Assembly (NCBI GenBank): GCA_030770545.1
Contig: JAUCMP010000026.1
Coordinates: 1,220,501-1,284,500, forward strand
Length of the DNA stretch: 64,000 nucleotides
Direction of reading: 5' to 3'
Source: Macropodus opercularis
Lineage: Eukaryota; Chordata; Actinopteri; Anabantiformes; Osphronemidae
Shown piece by piece: positions 35,601-45,161 of the stretch; the first letter of the stretch is position 1, and each line of letters opens with the position of its first letter. The notes below the pieces were generated by a model. It was not told where the DNA came from. It made no database searches and was given only the letters and a program-made list of their open reading frames with translations. The position numbers and the translations under genes were made by a program.

Positions 35601-37487
35601 ACCGCTGTAACTGTCAACATACACTTTTTAAGGCATCAACGCCAAACAGCTTAACAGGGTTGAATTTTAAAACACCTATAATGCAATTCTTAGGAACAAC
35701 CAGAAGACGGCGCTGTAAGTACAAGAAGCTTTCAAAGCATTGTTACAACAAGCAGAACATAGATGCCTTGAGCGGGATTTGAACAGGGGTCTCCTGCGGG
35801 TGAGTCCAGTTGCCCTATACAGATTCCCATTCATTTTCAATGGGGCAAAAATTGTGCAAATAGCTTAATATTTCAAAAAGTATAAAATATATCAAAAAGT
35901 TGTATAGAAGCAGTCGATTCCTAGAATAGCTGCACATTTTGATATTTGAATGGTTCCTATAGCTCAAATAGTTCAAGTAGAGTTAGATGCCAAAAAACGG
36001 ATGGAATAATAAATATAATAATAATAAAGATTAGGAAAACAATACTGTGAATGCTTTCAGCATTCACAGTGAAAAGATTAGGAAAACAATACTGTGAATG
36101 CTTTAAAGCATTCACAGTGATAATAAAGATTAGGAAAACAATACTGTGAATGCTTTAAAGCATTCACAGTGATGAACGAACAGTCGCCGAACCAATCGAG
36201 GGATCTACACGTTTGTCTTCCGCTGAGGGAAACGGTGATTGTCGCAGGGTTCATCCTGTTCAGGCGCGTCGCTAACGCAGACAAACACAGCAGAGTTGGC
36301 ATAGGAACCTCTGCAGCACATTCAGAGACACACAGGAAAGAACTGACTCATGGTTTAGACGCCTTACAAAGACAAACAGAAGTTTGACAAAACCAGACTA
36401 TGAAGACTCAAACCTGCTGGGTCCACTTTAAAACCCCAAAACCTGCCCTAGAAACTATTTAAACCAGAACATTTCAGATTTTTGTGAAGGCTGCAAAGTT
36501 CACAAAGCACCAAATATGTCAAATTAAAATCAAGGGAGTTTTGAGAAAAAATGTTTTTTTCTATATGATGGAAAAATCAGTCCATCGCAAATATAGTAGC
36601 ACAAATATGCCACAGCTTCAAAGTTCTAAACGCTTCCAGGAGTTATTAAGTCTCATATGTATAATATTGGTAGTCTTCGCGTTCCACCACATGGTACCAG
36701 CTCAGCTTGACTGGCCTCTACTCACGTTCGATAACAGGTACTTTCCACAGCTGAAGCTTTGACACACAGGAACAATAGGATATCGAAGGAATGCTGTCCT
36801 TGCTTTGCAGTATGTGACTTTTTGTTACACCAAAAAGACAAATTTAGTATCAGAGAGGGAGGTTAGGAAATACTTCAGATAAAGTGGCTGTAGCGATGCT
36901 AGTAACACTTCTGTCTGATCAGCCAGTTGTCTATAAAGTCGATACGTTTCATGCAGTAAATGGCCGAGGACACAACTTCTTAAAAGTGTTCTATCGTAAA
37001 AACCTTTAATGTCTAACATGACAGTTTATGCGAATGTTTTGGCTTCTTCAAAGATTTACATTCCTCTCCTCAACTTGCTTTTTATATAGTGGAGCAAACA
37101 TTCAACAGGACAGCTGCCACCTTCGGTCAGAAATGTTCTCTGATCTGCTACAAGCCTCAAATAAAAAGGTGTTTGCTGACTTTGTAAAACGCATCTGCTT
37201 CACATCATTCATTTTATGATAAAGCGATATTATTCGACAGAACAAGCCTGATCTTATTAATCGTAAGTCTTAGTTAACTGTTAACTTAGTGACTCTACCA
37301 CCCCCCCTACACACACACACTTCATCTTACCCTTGAGCAGTGGCAAGGGCGTGAGCTCTATGGGTTTGCCCTGAGAGCGAAACTGGGACGAACTCTGCGA
37401 CCGCTTCTGCTTGGCCTTCCTGACAGACTTCCGTGAAAATCCGTCCACTTTGTCCACAGATGGAGATGTGGTGGCTGCCGAGGACAT
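14609..37487 (-). CDS. ppp2r5e: Serine/threonine-protein phosphatase 2A 56 kDa regulatory subunit epsilon
   Basis: The product is the B56-epsilon subunit, which binds the PP2A A/C core and directs it to substrates carrying LxxIxE motifs. Thirteen coding exons on the minus strand join in frame: 37331-37487, 18871-19067, 18554-18655, 17443-17535, 17202-17332, 17053-17112, 16293-16401, 16037-16090, 15832-15882, 15635-15754, 15337-15464, 14799-14900, 14609-14708. All introns are GT-AG. The sum is 1,404 nt, giving 467 aa, the length of human PPP2R5E. The N-terminus [20 protein letters not shown], the B56 HEAT-like core (for example [29 protein letters not shown]) and the C-terminus [11 protein letters not shown] are diagnostic of epsilon rather than the other B56 isoforms. 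The intron between exons 1 and 2 is about 18.3 kb and contains the 31-36 kb repeat array. No frame damage was seen. Confidence 0.97.
17579..17606 (+). repeat. (GA)n simple repeat
   Basis: An imperfect GA run with one GATA interruption, in the ppp2r5e intron between coding exons 3 and 4. Confidence 0.8.
19068..31060. other. ppp2r5e long intron, downstream part
   Basis: About 12 kb of intron with no recognised gene, exon or RNA. Open frames of 60-183 codons occur on both strands (the longest is 26280-26831, plus) but none shows a domain, and several overlap in other frames. Enhancers cannot be judged from sequence alone. Confidence 0.55.
31435..31512 (-). other. tRNA-like segment, type L (unit 1)
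   Basis: On the minus strand an A-box-like TGGCCGAGCGGTTGA is followed after about 35 nt by a B-box-like GGTTCGAACCCC. The acceptor-stem halves do not pair, so it is tRNA-derived rather than a working tRNA gene. Confidence 0.6.
31578..31655 (-). other. tRNA-like segment, type A (unit 1)
   Basis: The minus strand reads TGGCCTAGTGGATAGTGCGG (A-box-like), then GAGTTCAATCCCCGGT (B-box and T-arm-like). The T-arm resembles that of eukaryotic alanine tRNAs. There is no paired acceptor stem. Confidence 0.6.
32556..32627 (-). other. tRNA-like segment, type H (unit 1)
   Basis: The minus strand reads TAGGGCAACTGGACTC (A-box-like) and TGTTCAAATCCCGCTCA (B-box-like) at tRNA-like spacing. Confidence 0.5.
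33215..33292 (-). other. tRNA-like segment, type L (unit 2)
   Basis: The minus strand reads TGGCCAAGCGGTTAA (A-box-like, as in serine/leucine tRNAs) and CCCGGTTCGAACCCCAG (T-arm-like). It is the best preserved of the type L copies. Confidence 0.6.
33363..33440 (-). other. tRNA-like segment, type A (unit 2)
   Basis: The minus strand reads TAGCCCAGTGGATAGTGC (A-box-like), AGAGGCC and ACGGGTTCAATCCCCGGTCG. The order and spacing follow an alanine-type tRNA, but the acceptor and anticodon stems do not pair well. Confidence 0.6.
34196..34256 (-). other. tRNA-like segment, type H (unit 2)
   Basis: The minus strand reads TAGGGCAACTGGACAC and AGTTCAAATCCCGCTCA. Slightly diverged from the unit 1 and unit 3 copies. 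Confidence 0.5.
34857..34935 (-). other. tRNA-like segment, type L (unit 3)
   Basis: The minus strand reads TAGCTGAGCGGTTAA (A-box-like) and CCCGGTTCAAACCCCGG (T-arm-like, with good stem pairing in this copy). Confidence 0.6.
35000..35077 (-). other. tRNA-like segment, type A (unit 3)
   Basis: The minus strand reads TGGCCTAGTGGATAGTGCGG and AGGTTCAATCCCCGGTCGA. Same design as the unit 1 and 2 copies. Confidence 0.6.
35758..35828 (-). other. tRNA-like segment, type H (unit 3)
   Basis: The minus strand reads TAGGGCAACTGGACTC and TGTTCAAATCCCGCTCA, close to the unit 1 copy. Confidence 0.5.
36044..36171. repeat. Cluster of three long palindromes at the right end of the array
   Basis: Three inverted repeats follow one another at 36044-36070, 36091-36118 and 36143-36170, linked by AGATTAGGAAAACAAT. 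The second and third are perfect 28-nt palindromes with half-site ACTGTGAATGCTTT; the first has 12-nt arms and a 3-nt loop. The half-site also opens the array near 31089, so array and cluster share the same terminal motif in inverted orientation. Confidence 0.9.
36172..37330. other. ppp2r5e long intron, upstream part
   Basis: No exon or gene was recognised. A segment near 36680-36760 (CACATGGTACCAGCTCAGC and CAGGTACTTTCC) has the look of a short fish interspersed repeat, but I cannot name it. Confidence 0.45.
37331..37487 (-). CDS. ppp2r5e: ppp2r5e coding exon 1 (start codon exon)
   Basis: This exon encodes the first 52 residues plus one base of codon 53. The ATG (CAT at 37485-37487) gives the epsilon-specific Ser-rich start, then a basic segment ([20 protein letters not shown]) and ELTPLPLLK. 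The donor is AAG|GGTAAG-like at 37330/37331. The open frame continues 22 codons upstream, but that part has no similarity to the family and includes the splice acceptor region, so 37487 is preferred as the start. Confidence 0.95.
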
Positions 37488-40400
37488 AGCCCTGCTGGAA
37501 GAAACACACACAGACGAACGTAGGCCGTCAATAAGATCAGATTCAATAAGCATTCATGGAGTTCTTTAGTTCAGTAATGATTCACCAAAACCCCCTAAGC
37601 ACCACCAAAATATGAGAAAGAAATCATGAAAGCATTCATTTTATAAGTGATGCAATAGATTGTGAAATTAGCCAATAAATTATTAATGTATTAATTGCGT
37701 TTATTCTGATTCAGAGTTCTGCAGTCCCAGATTTGCAATGCTGCGCCCGGCCCACACCTGCAAAGCTCTGCACCAGACCCACACCTCGGTCTACACGAAG
37801 CTGCACCCAACCTCACCCGGTGCTGCAAGACCCACGACCTGTGGCCACATCACTGCTATATCTCCATCTTCCTGCAGCGTTTTACTGGCCTCATAACAAA
37901 CCTGTGCAGCCTCGTGTTCCCAGTACAGGAGGCTATTTAGGTCTCAGCTGAGGCCTGGTTACAGTACACAAACACACCACCTTCCTACCTGCCAATGGAC
38001 CATCACACAAAACAAAAACACCGACGTCTGCCTATGACAACTGGTTCTGTGGCTGCACGCCGTGGCCACAGTGGGAGGAAGCCAAGGAAACGTCCACCGC
38101 TGTGTGTTGGCTGCTGATTACAAGTAAAAAGAGACGCGCTGCTCAGGCGGCAACAACAAAAACAAGCAGCATTCACGTTTTATAGACTGCTTAATGTGAA
38201 CAACACCCATGAGAACATGTTTAAACAATAAAGGAACTGTAGGGCTACTGGACACGTGAAAGTTAGGGTTCTAAATGTTACGTTCTAAATGTAAAAAGCT
38301 AAACATACAGACTTCAAAATGTAACACTGGCTGAAAGACGGTCGGTTGAAGTGTTCCGATTGTCTTTCATGCTCAGCCCAGCTTTCCAGGGTATTTTCCC
38401 CCTGAGGACTTTAAGGTTCAAAGTCCACTAGTGACCTTGAAAAAAGCAGTTAGCAGAAGCTGCTTTTTCATAATAAGTCTGCCGAGGTTTGGAGCCTTTA
38501 ATGCAACGTGTTAAGAGAAAAGCATGACATTTGTTTCTGGTAAGAGGGATCCATTTCAATCTTCCTCCTGTGGTTTTACAGATTATTTCTATAAAGCATC
38601 CTAAGGATCACATTTTAACACTGGTTGCAGAGTCGGCTGATGATGAAGTCGACTGTGTCTTTCATTTTGACCATCCAGGCAAAGTGAGTGACGAGGGAAG
38701 AAAGGACTTTAGTTCATCTTTCAGCATGACAAACACTACACAAAGGTATGAAGCCCAGGGGATGCAGAGCCTGAGGACAAGGCCGACCTCTCTGACGAGC
38801 AAAGCTTGTAGAGACACAGTGGTTGCTACCAAAGTGTTTAGATTTTCTCCCTTTTGGGTTCTGGTCATTTAGCGAAAATGCCAAACAACGTTCATTTAAA
38901 ACAGTAAAACTCTCAGTCGTGAGGTGAATGTATACAACTGGTCAATCATTTGCCAGATAAAGTCTTAGCAAGCTGAGATTGTCCAATCCAATAAGAACTT
39001 AAAAGTCAAGTGTTTAACACCTGCACGTTTCATCCGTTGACTGTAGAAGATCAGGATTCATTCACTATACACCTGATGGAAATTCATCCAAAGCGTATGA
39101 CATGGATTGGTCGTCAAATGTGAGTCAGATTTCTGACTGTGCACATGGTGATGTCACTACTTCAGTCCCCACTAATTCAGCTGGATGGTAAAAAGCATAA
39201 GAAGTGAAGTAAAGCTCTTTAAAAACCTCGTTGCATAATGAGACGTGAACGAGAAGCTGCAGGCCGTACTCTGAGCTGGCTGCATCTCTAACGCTCAGTC
39301 ACACGGGCCATCATACAGTACGTCCACCAGGACTGGACAGGGCTGACAAACAAGGAGAGCAAAGGCACCGGGACACACGCAGCCTTCAGTGCAGGCGAAC
39401 AACGTCATCCTGTTGCCTGAGGATATGGGCAACACTCGCTGACTGTGAAAGACCTTTGCAGGCTGCAAGAGGCCGCACAGCTGATCGTCCATCATCTTAT
39501 ACAACATGCTGCTGTTACGCAGATGATTAACGTTTGCAGAAGCAGGATGTCCATCTGTGGTTAGAGACCATGAGGCGTGGATCTAAGTCCAAGTGGAGGG
39601 AGACAACAAGACGGTCAACTGTGATTAATATGAGTCAGCAGCGCTTCAGAACTCACTTAAAGCCTGGAACACGTCAGAATACAACAACAGGAATCAACTG
39701 AACCTATCAGACCTTAACTGTAGAGGCCCAACTTGACCAAATTATTATTATATGTATAAATTGATATTTAGGTTTGGAGAATATGCAACTTCAAAAAAAG
39801 ATATGTAACCATCTCAGATTAATTCTGAAAACTAAATAACACTAATATCTGCTGTCTAAATTACTATTATGTAAATTCCCCACATCCAGATTAACATATG
39901 ACCAGTGACATGACAGGAAAGGCATCTGTCAACACAACTCACTGTCAGATCTTTCGTAATCAAACATTCCTTCTGCATCACCATTGTCGCCAGGATGGGA
40001 AAATACCTCCAGCTGAGAACTGACCATCAGTTTCCTGGCACTGAAAACATCTGTTGAAGTTTGAGTGTGAACGTACACCCGTTTGTGGTGTGTTGCTTCT
40101 GAGCCTCACAGCCTAGACAAAGCAGGCCAGGGCCTCTGAAATCACCTTCACGCTGAGATTATCTCCGGTTAATGGCTTATAATGGAACAGTTCTGACGTA
40201 CGCGCTCTTTGACATCTTTGTGACATCCAGGTTTTATTTCTGTAACCAGTTAAATCCTTATTTCCAGGATGTTGATTAGAAACAAAGTCAAAAATAAAAG
40301 TGGTTTGTGTAGAAGTCATAAAGCTGCCATTATTTTTGCACATGCATTAATTTTTAAACAACTACAAGTGCTGTAAGCTCATTTTAATCATTGATTAAAT

Positions 40401-43067
40401 GAAATTGTATCAGACATTGACCCTTTCTATCTTCTCATTTAATACTTCCTTGGTCACACGTGAGAGGTATAACATCTTTGGGGTTGTTGTCTGACATGTA
40501 AAGACATCGCACTGGGGAAACGTAAAAGCTACTAAAAGGCACAGTATGACCTGATGCGACTTCCTCGCTGTGCAGGGTTAAGCACCTGAGAGGTTGTACA
40601 TCTTGATTAGCAGTGATTGAAGACTCATGAGAAACCAACTTTGTTCCTGCCTTTTTCATCACCACTAGCAACAACGAACATTCAAAAATGTCTTTAACAC
40701 TTTCACTACCAACTACACTAAGTCTCCACTTGACTGGCCTGTACAAAAATATACAAGCTAGCCGGCGTGACTTACCCATGCAAAGGAGCACTGGCCTCCC
40801 CGTGTACAACCATCAGTCCCTCACTTTCTCTGACTTGTCGACTAATGGTGAAAACACTCCAGTGCCACCACTACACACGAACGACAGCAGAACTACGGCG
40901 GCTGGTCAGACGTATGGCACCCAAGCACCAAAGCTAATCTCCTCCCGCACCTCTTACATAAGAGACCAGATGACATCCAAAAAGGCTCGGGGAGGGTGGG
41001 ATTAAAGAAGGAGGAAAGAGAGGGGAGGAGGCACAGCCCGTAACGGGGAGCAACGGAAAGGGAGGAAGAGGAGGCAGGGAGGGAGCTGCAGTAGGCAGGA
41101 AGTCAACAAATAGGCCGAGGTAAGTTAGAGTGAGGGGACAAAACAGAAGGCAAAATGGACTAAACGAAAGGTCAAGACCAAAACAAACATTACAGTTTTT
41201 ATGAGTCATCTCCAGGTGTGAATATGTCTGAACTCAGATGATGATAAATGGAAAATACGGAGGTCCACCTAAAGAGCAATATTATAATGCAACTAAAACC
41301 AATGTTGTCAGTCAGTAAATTGTTGTATTATATTTAATATTAAGTGTTTGGTCTAAAGTGTACTTATTGAGTAAATCGAGTATAACAGAGACGTCCATAG
41401 TCTCACTGCTTCAATAACGAACAGTTCACAGCGTTACTTAGGGGACTGCAATAACAACTAAACAACCTACAAGTAACGCTGTAAGGCAAACTTTGATTAA
41501 GTGCAGAATCATCTTCCAATCATACAGTAAGAGTTATTTCGTTTAGTGGTGGTTCCTTTTTACGTCTGTATTAAACATCCTACACATTCCCATTTTTTAT
41601 GCTTGACTATTACAGATCCTTAGAAATGTTTGTACGCCAAAACATGCTTTACCTTCCTTATTGTGTGCATTACTGAAAGAATTGTGTCGTAAAGTTACTG
41701 ATAAGTGGATGTTTTCCCAGAACTACTTCTATCTTTATAAAGCTCAGATCTACTATTTCCAAACCTTCTACTACTGCTCGTTTGCTCTGAAAGCCTCCTG
41801 CTTCTAGTATTAACAGTATGACAGAACACCTAATTGGTGCGATTCATCCATGCGATAATTACTCTGTTCACACTACGGAGAACAAGTGAAGTGAGCAACT
41901 TGGAAGCGCACACATCGCTGATAAGAAGAAGTCAGTTACAACAGCAGCATCACCATAAACACAGGACTTTCTGGTTGTCACGCTATCTCAGCCTGGGAGG
42001 TTCCTGCCATCAACGTGGTGTGAAACCTTGAAGATGAGCCAGTAGAGATTCTTGGAGTACGCCTTCATAAATACCATCACCGGTAAAGCATATCACCACA
42101 CCTGGCCTCTGACGCGCTGCTGTCCTTAACACATTACCAGCAACAAAGAGATTAGATGGAAACTACACTAAAAATCAGAGCTGACAATAAAAGTCAGTCA
42201 ACTTTATCTCTCGCTCACTAACTACCTTTAATCATCCACGGCTTCAGTGTCACTGCTACACAAACGCTGAGCAGAAAGCAGCATATTTGACGGCAGGAGA
42301 TGGTCTTAATGCAAAGTCGGTCAGATCATATCAGATCATCACCACACGTGACAGCAAAAGCTTAACTTGTCTCAGGCCAGATTCACTTTCAAGGATTGTT
42401 CAGCACATGAGGATTAAACACCAGCATTCACCAAAAACAAAAGGTGACTATGAGCAGACCTGACATCAGCTCTGCCAGAAAAGATCGGCCGCGGAGAGAA
42501 ACGGCTCAACAACTGTTTACGACGCAGGCTGATGTTAAATATTTACTGCTATCAGCAGAAGCTGTAAAATCCGCCATCAGCTGCATGGGGTCAAAAACCA
42601 AGCTGGGAGAGCGTTCGTTCGCTTGGCCATGTTGGGCCTGGCAGCAGCGAGAAGCAGAACATTCAAAACTTGACAGCGCGATAACCTCAATAACGTTAGC
42701 CTGCTAGCAAGGTTAGCTTAAGGCTTAACCGTTACCAACCGTCTGAATTTTGTGCTTTTGTCGTTAGCTAGCCGTCTCCTCGTAGCACAAAAAAATGGCA
42801 AATAATATTTACATAGAGACGACGCAGTCTTACGCCAAACTTGTCAAGGTGTTTTTGAGAAAACGGCATCTTAGGTAACGTTAGCTAGCTGCTAGCTAAC
42901 GTTAGTGCTGCGGCTATCGCGGGTTAGCTCAAGTTGAACATGCAGCCTTAGCTTATTAGCCGCCACCAGCTAGCTTTCTGTGCAAAAAGGAAACACAAGA
43001 AGCTTCCACAAAAAACAGTGAATAGATCAAAACTAAACTTAAATGTGTGCTAATAAGATAACTTTAC
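37488..43067. other. Probable first intron of ppp2r5e
   Basis: About 5.6 kb lie between the start-codon exon and the probable noncoding exon. No gene was recognised. The 124-aa minus-strand frame at 40435-40809 and its plus-strand overlap at 40688-41005 show no domain. The 3' end of the stretch contains several copies of the GCTAGC/AACGTTAGC motif. Confidence 0.5.
42876..42904. repeat. Perfect inverted repeat, 14-bp arms
   Basis: Arms TAACGTTAGCTAGC and GCTAGCTAACGTTA flank a single central T. The arm is repeated exactly at 60088-60101 next to the sgpp1 start. It lies about 160 bp inside the intron that follows the probable noncoding first exon of ppp2r5e. Confidence 0.85.
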
Positions 43068-43640
43068 CTGGGCGGACTTGGGCGATCACCCATCATCCCA
43101 GATGTAAATACAGGGGCAGTGCTATTGCTGCTACCGATAGCTAGCGCTCACAGACTGACAGACCGACTGGGCTGGGAATCACACACCGTCCCGAGTCCCG
43201 ACCCGAGCCCGACAAGCTGCAGCCGACCGAGTGGCTGTTAGCTCTCCAATCGTAGTACTTTACCTTGATCCTCTGCGGTTCGCAACGGAGACGGCGACGA
43301 GGTGTTATCCTACGTGTGGGCAAATCTACCGGGCTAACTGTGAGGCTACCTCCAGCTCGGTCCAAACAGTTTTTCCCAAGAAGCGGCGGAACAGCAGGAA
43401 AATCTTGGCCTGAAACAGCCAAACCCACGAGTACCGTCTGCCTTCCAACGGAATAACCCTCAAACTCCCATTAATACCGGAACACGGCTCTATAAAACGA
43501 TTAGCTTCACGCAATTACATTCCTGGTACTGATTCAATTGCTCGTCGTCCCCAAACCCCGGATCTGGCGTTTTCCTCGACTCGTTCGTGGTTCGGGCTGC
43601 TTCTTTTCACCCTATTGTCAACACTGCTGGGCTGAGACCA
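43068..43640 (-). promoter_or_regulatory. ppp2r5e: Probable noncoding first exon and promoter region of ppp2r5e
   Basis: A good donor (CAG|GTAAAG on the minus strand, exon edge 43068) closes a CpG-rich stretch. Two inverted CCAAT boxes (ATTGG on the plus strand near 43704 and 43738) lie at the far side, about where NF-Y sites sit upstream of a minus-strand start. The transcription start itself cannot be fixed; I infer 43.5-43.65 kb. Confidence 0.45.
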
Positions 43641-43699
43641 TGGCACACATAACAGACGCGCATCGTAACGTGCTTGACGAGGGTTCGGGCCGACGTACG

Positions 43700-43742
43700 A
43701 CGGGGATTGGCTGCGGCGGGTGAAATCGGACGCTGTGATTGG
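43700..43742 (-). promoter_or_regulatory. Pair of CCAAT boxes
   Basis: GATTGG occurs twice on the plus strand, about 33 bp apart, i.e. CCAATC on the minus strand. This is spacing commonly bound by NF-Y upstream of CpG-type promoters. Confidence 0.4.
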
Positions 43743-44009
43743 ACAAGAGAGGCTGTCAGTCACAGAGAGGGGAGCGAGGCTCTGGGTCCGTCGGTTAGGT
43801 GGAGCAGAAGGGACAAGAAAAGAGATCGGGGCAGAAAGCGGAGGGCGCGTGTGCGTGTGCGCGTTCCAGCACAGTGCGCTGGAACGAGGCTGGTCGTCTC
43901 CGGGCTCGGCCCTGCTCTTAACGCATCTTCACCGCAGATCTGCTGTGTTTTAACCAGCGGGAGTCAGCGCAGCTCCAGAGATTCGACGGGGTCCGTTTAG
44001 CAGAAAGAC

Positions 44010-45161
44010 GCTTACATAACTGTGATATATAGGTCTGCTGAGTATGTAGCTAATGCTGGGCCGCTGGCGGGGTTAGAATAACACGTGTGGCACTTTACCA
44101 CAGACTCCTGGTATTGTTGTGTTAAAAGCTGTAGTAACCAGGACTAACTTTAATTTCATTCACTTTTAATGTCATGTGGACTATTACTGTACATCACACT
44201 CATATAATTGCATTAAAAACATATTATCTTAAAAACAAGAGTACAAGGTGTTAAATGAGCAAAGCTGATACCAATATAATACAATATTTAATTTTCTAAT
44301 TAGTTTTACAGCACTTTGTAGTATTATATAGATTTATAATAGTACTACTGCTATGAGGGGCCCTCTCCCTCCCAGCTGTTTCATTTCATGCATTCAGAAC
44401 ACAAATCTGGTTCAAGTTTTGTATGACAAATGCAGCTTAATAGGTAATTCTGGTATCACTGGCTCAGCACTCAATAAACCCTACTTCACTGTTTTTTACT
44501 TTCAGAAAATTCTACAATACTTGCACATCAATGCAACCACAGCACTAACTCAAATATTAAGAATAGCAAAAATGCTCTCGAATATCTTAATAATTAAATC
44601 ACAAGGTTGGTTATTTTCTAGTCTGTGACTTCAGAATCTTTTCTTGTCCTTGCCGTAGAGCTCCACTGTGTGAAATACGCTGCAGTACCAGGTGACGTTT
44701 CCTTCTCACCAAACATGTCACCATAGTATTTGTTTAAAAAGAGCTGTGAAGGTTTCTACAAGAAAGAGGCAAATACAAAGTGGTAGAGTTGGGAAAAGAA
44801 AACTGGCAACATGAGACACGGTGCAGATGACACCAGTCAGCCCTGGTGATTTAAACAGCAGTAGCTCTGCTGTTATGACATATTTCATATTAGTTGCTCC
44901 AGCACTAGAAAGAGTCGATTTCGGTGCTTATGACAATAATTCTGGTCCTGGTTCTGCCTGGTATTGACCTCCTTTACTTTGTCAACCTGACTCTGTTTTT
45001 CCTTTGTGCATTGCAGGAGATCAGTGTCCATGTTTTGTTAAACTCCAACCATCTTATATGTGCACTCAATTGTAATATTTTTCTTTCCAGAGGGTCTTGA
45101 TGTTATTAAAGAAAGTAATAATTAGCCGAGCTTTACCACAGCTCAGTCACATTAGTATATG
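44010..45161. other. Interval between the ppp2r5e promoter and the wdr89 stop
   Basis: No gene was recognised. Its right part should be the wdr89 3' UTR, but I found no clear AATAAA on the minus strand here; variant signals (ATTAAA near 44151-44290) are possible. Confidence 0.45.

Larger units (their letters stand above)
34456..36026. repeat. Tandem array unit 3 (about 1.57 kb)
   Basis: Same order of parts as units 1 and 2. The tRNA-like segments are at 34857-34935, 35000-35077 and 35758-35828, and there is one copy of the block of about 375 bp (near 35152). The unit runs out into the palindrome cluster at 36044-36171. Confidence 0.85.

Noticed and set aside
31435..35828. Nine functional tRNA genes
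   Set aside because: A- and B-box-like text is present, but the acceptor-stem halves do not pair and the anticodon stems are poor. They are reported as tRNA-like segments of a repeat.
31061..36171. CRISPR-like array
   Set aside because: Units are over 1.5 kb with no short repeat/spacer alternation, and the genome is a vertebrate nuclear genome.
40435..41005. Overlapping 124-aa (minus) and 105-aa (plus) frames
   Set aside because: They overlap in opposite directions inside an intron and neither shows a domain or splice support.
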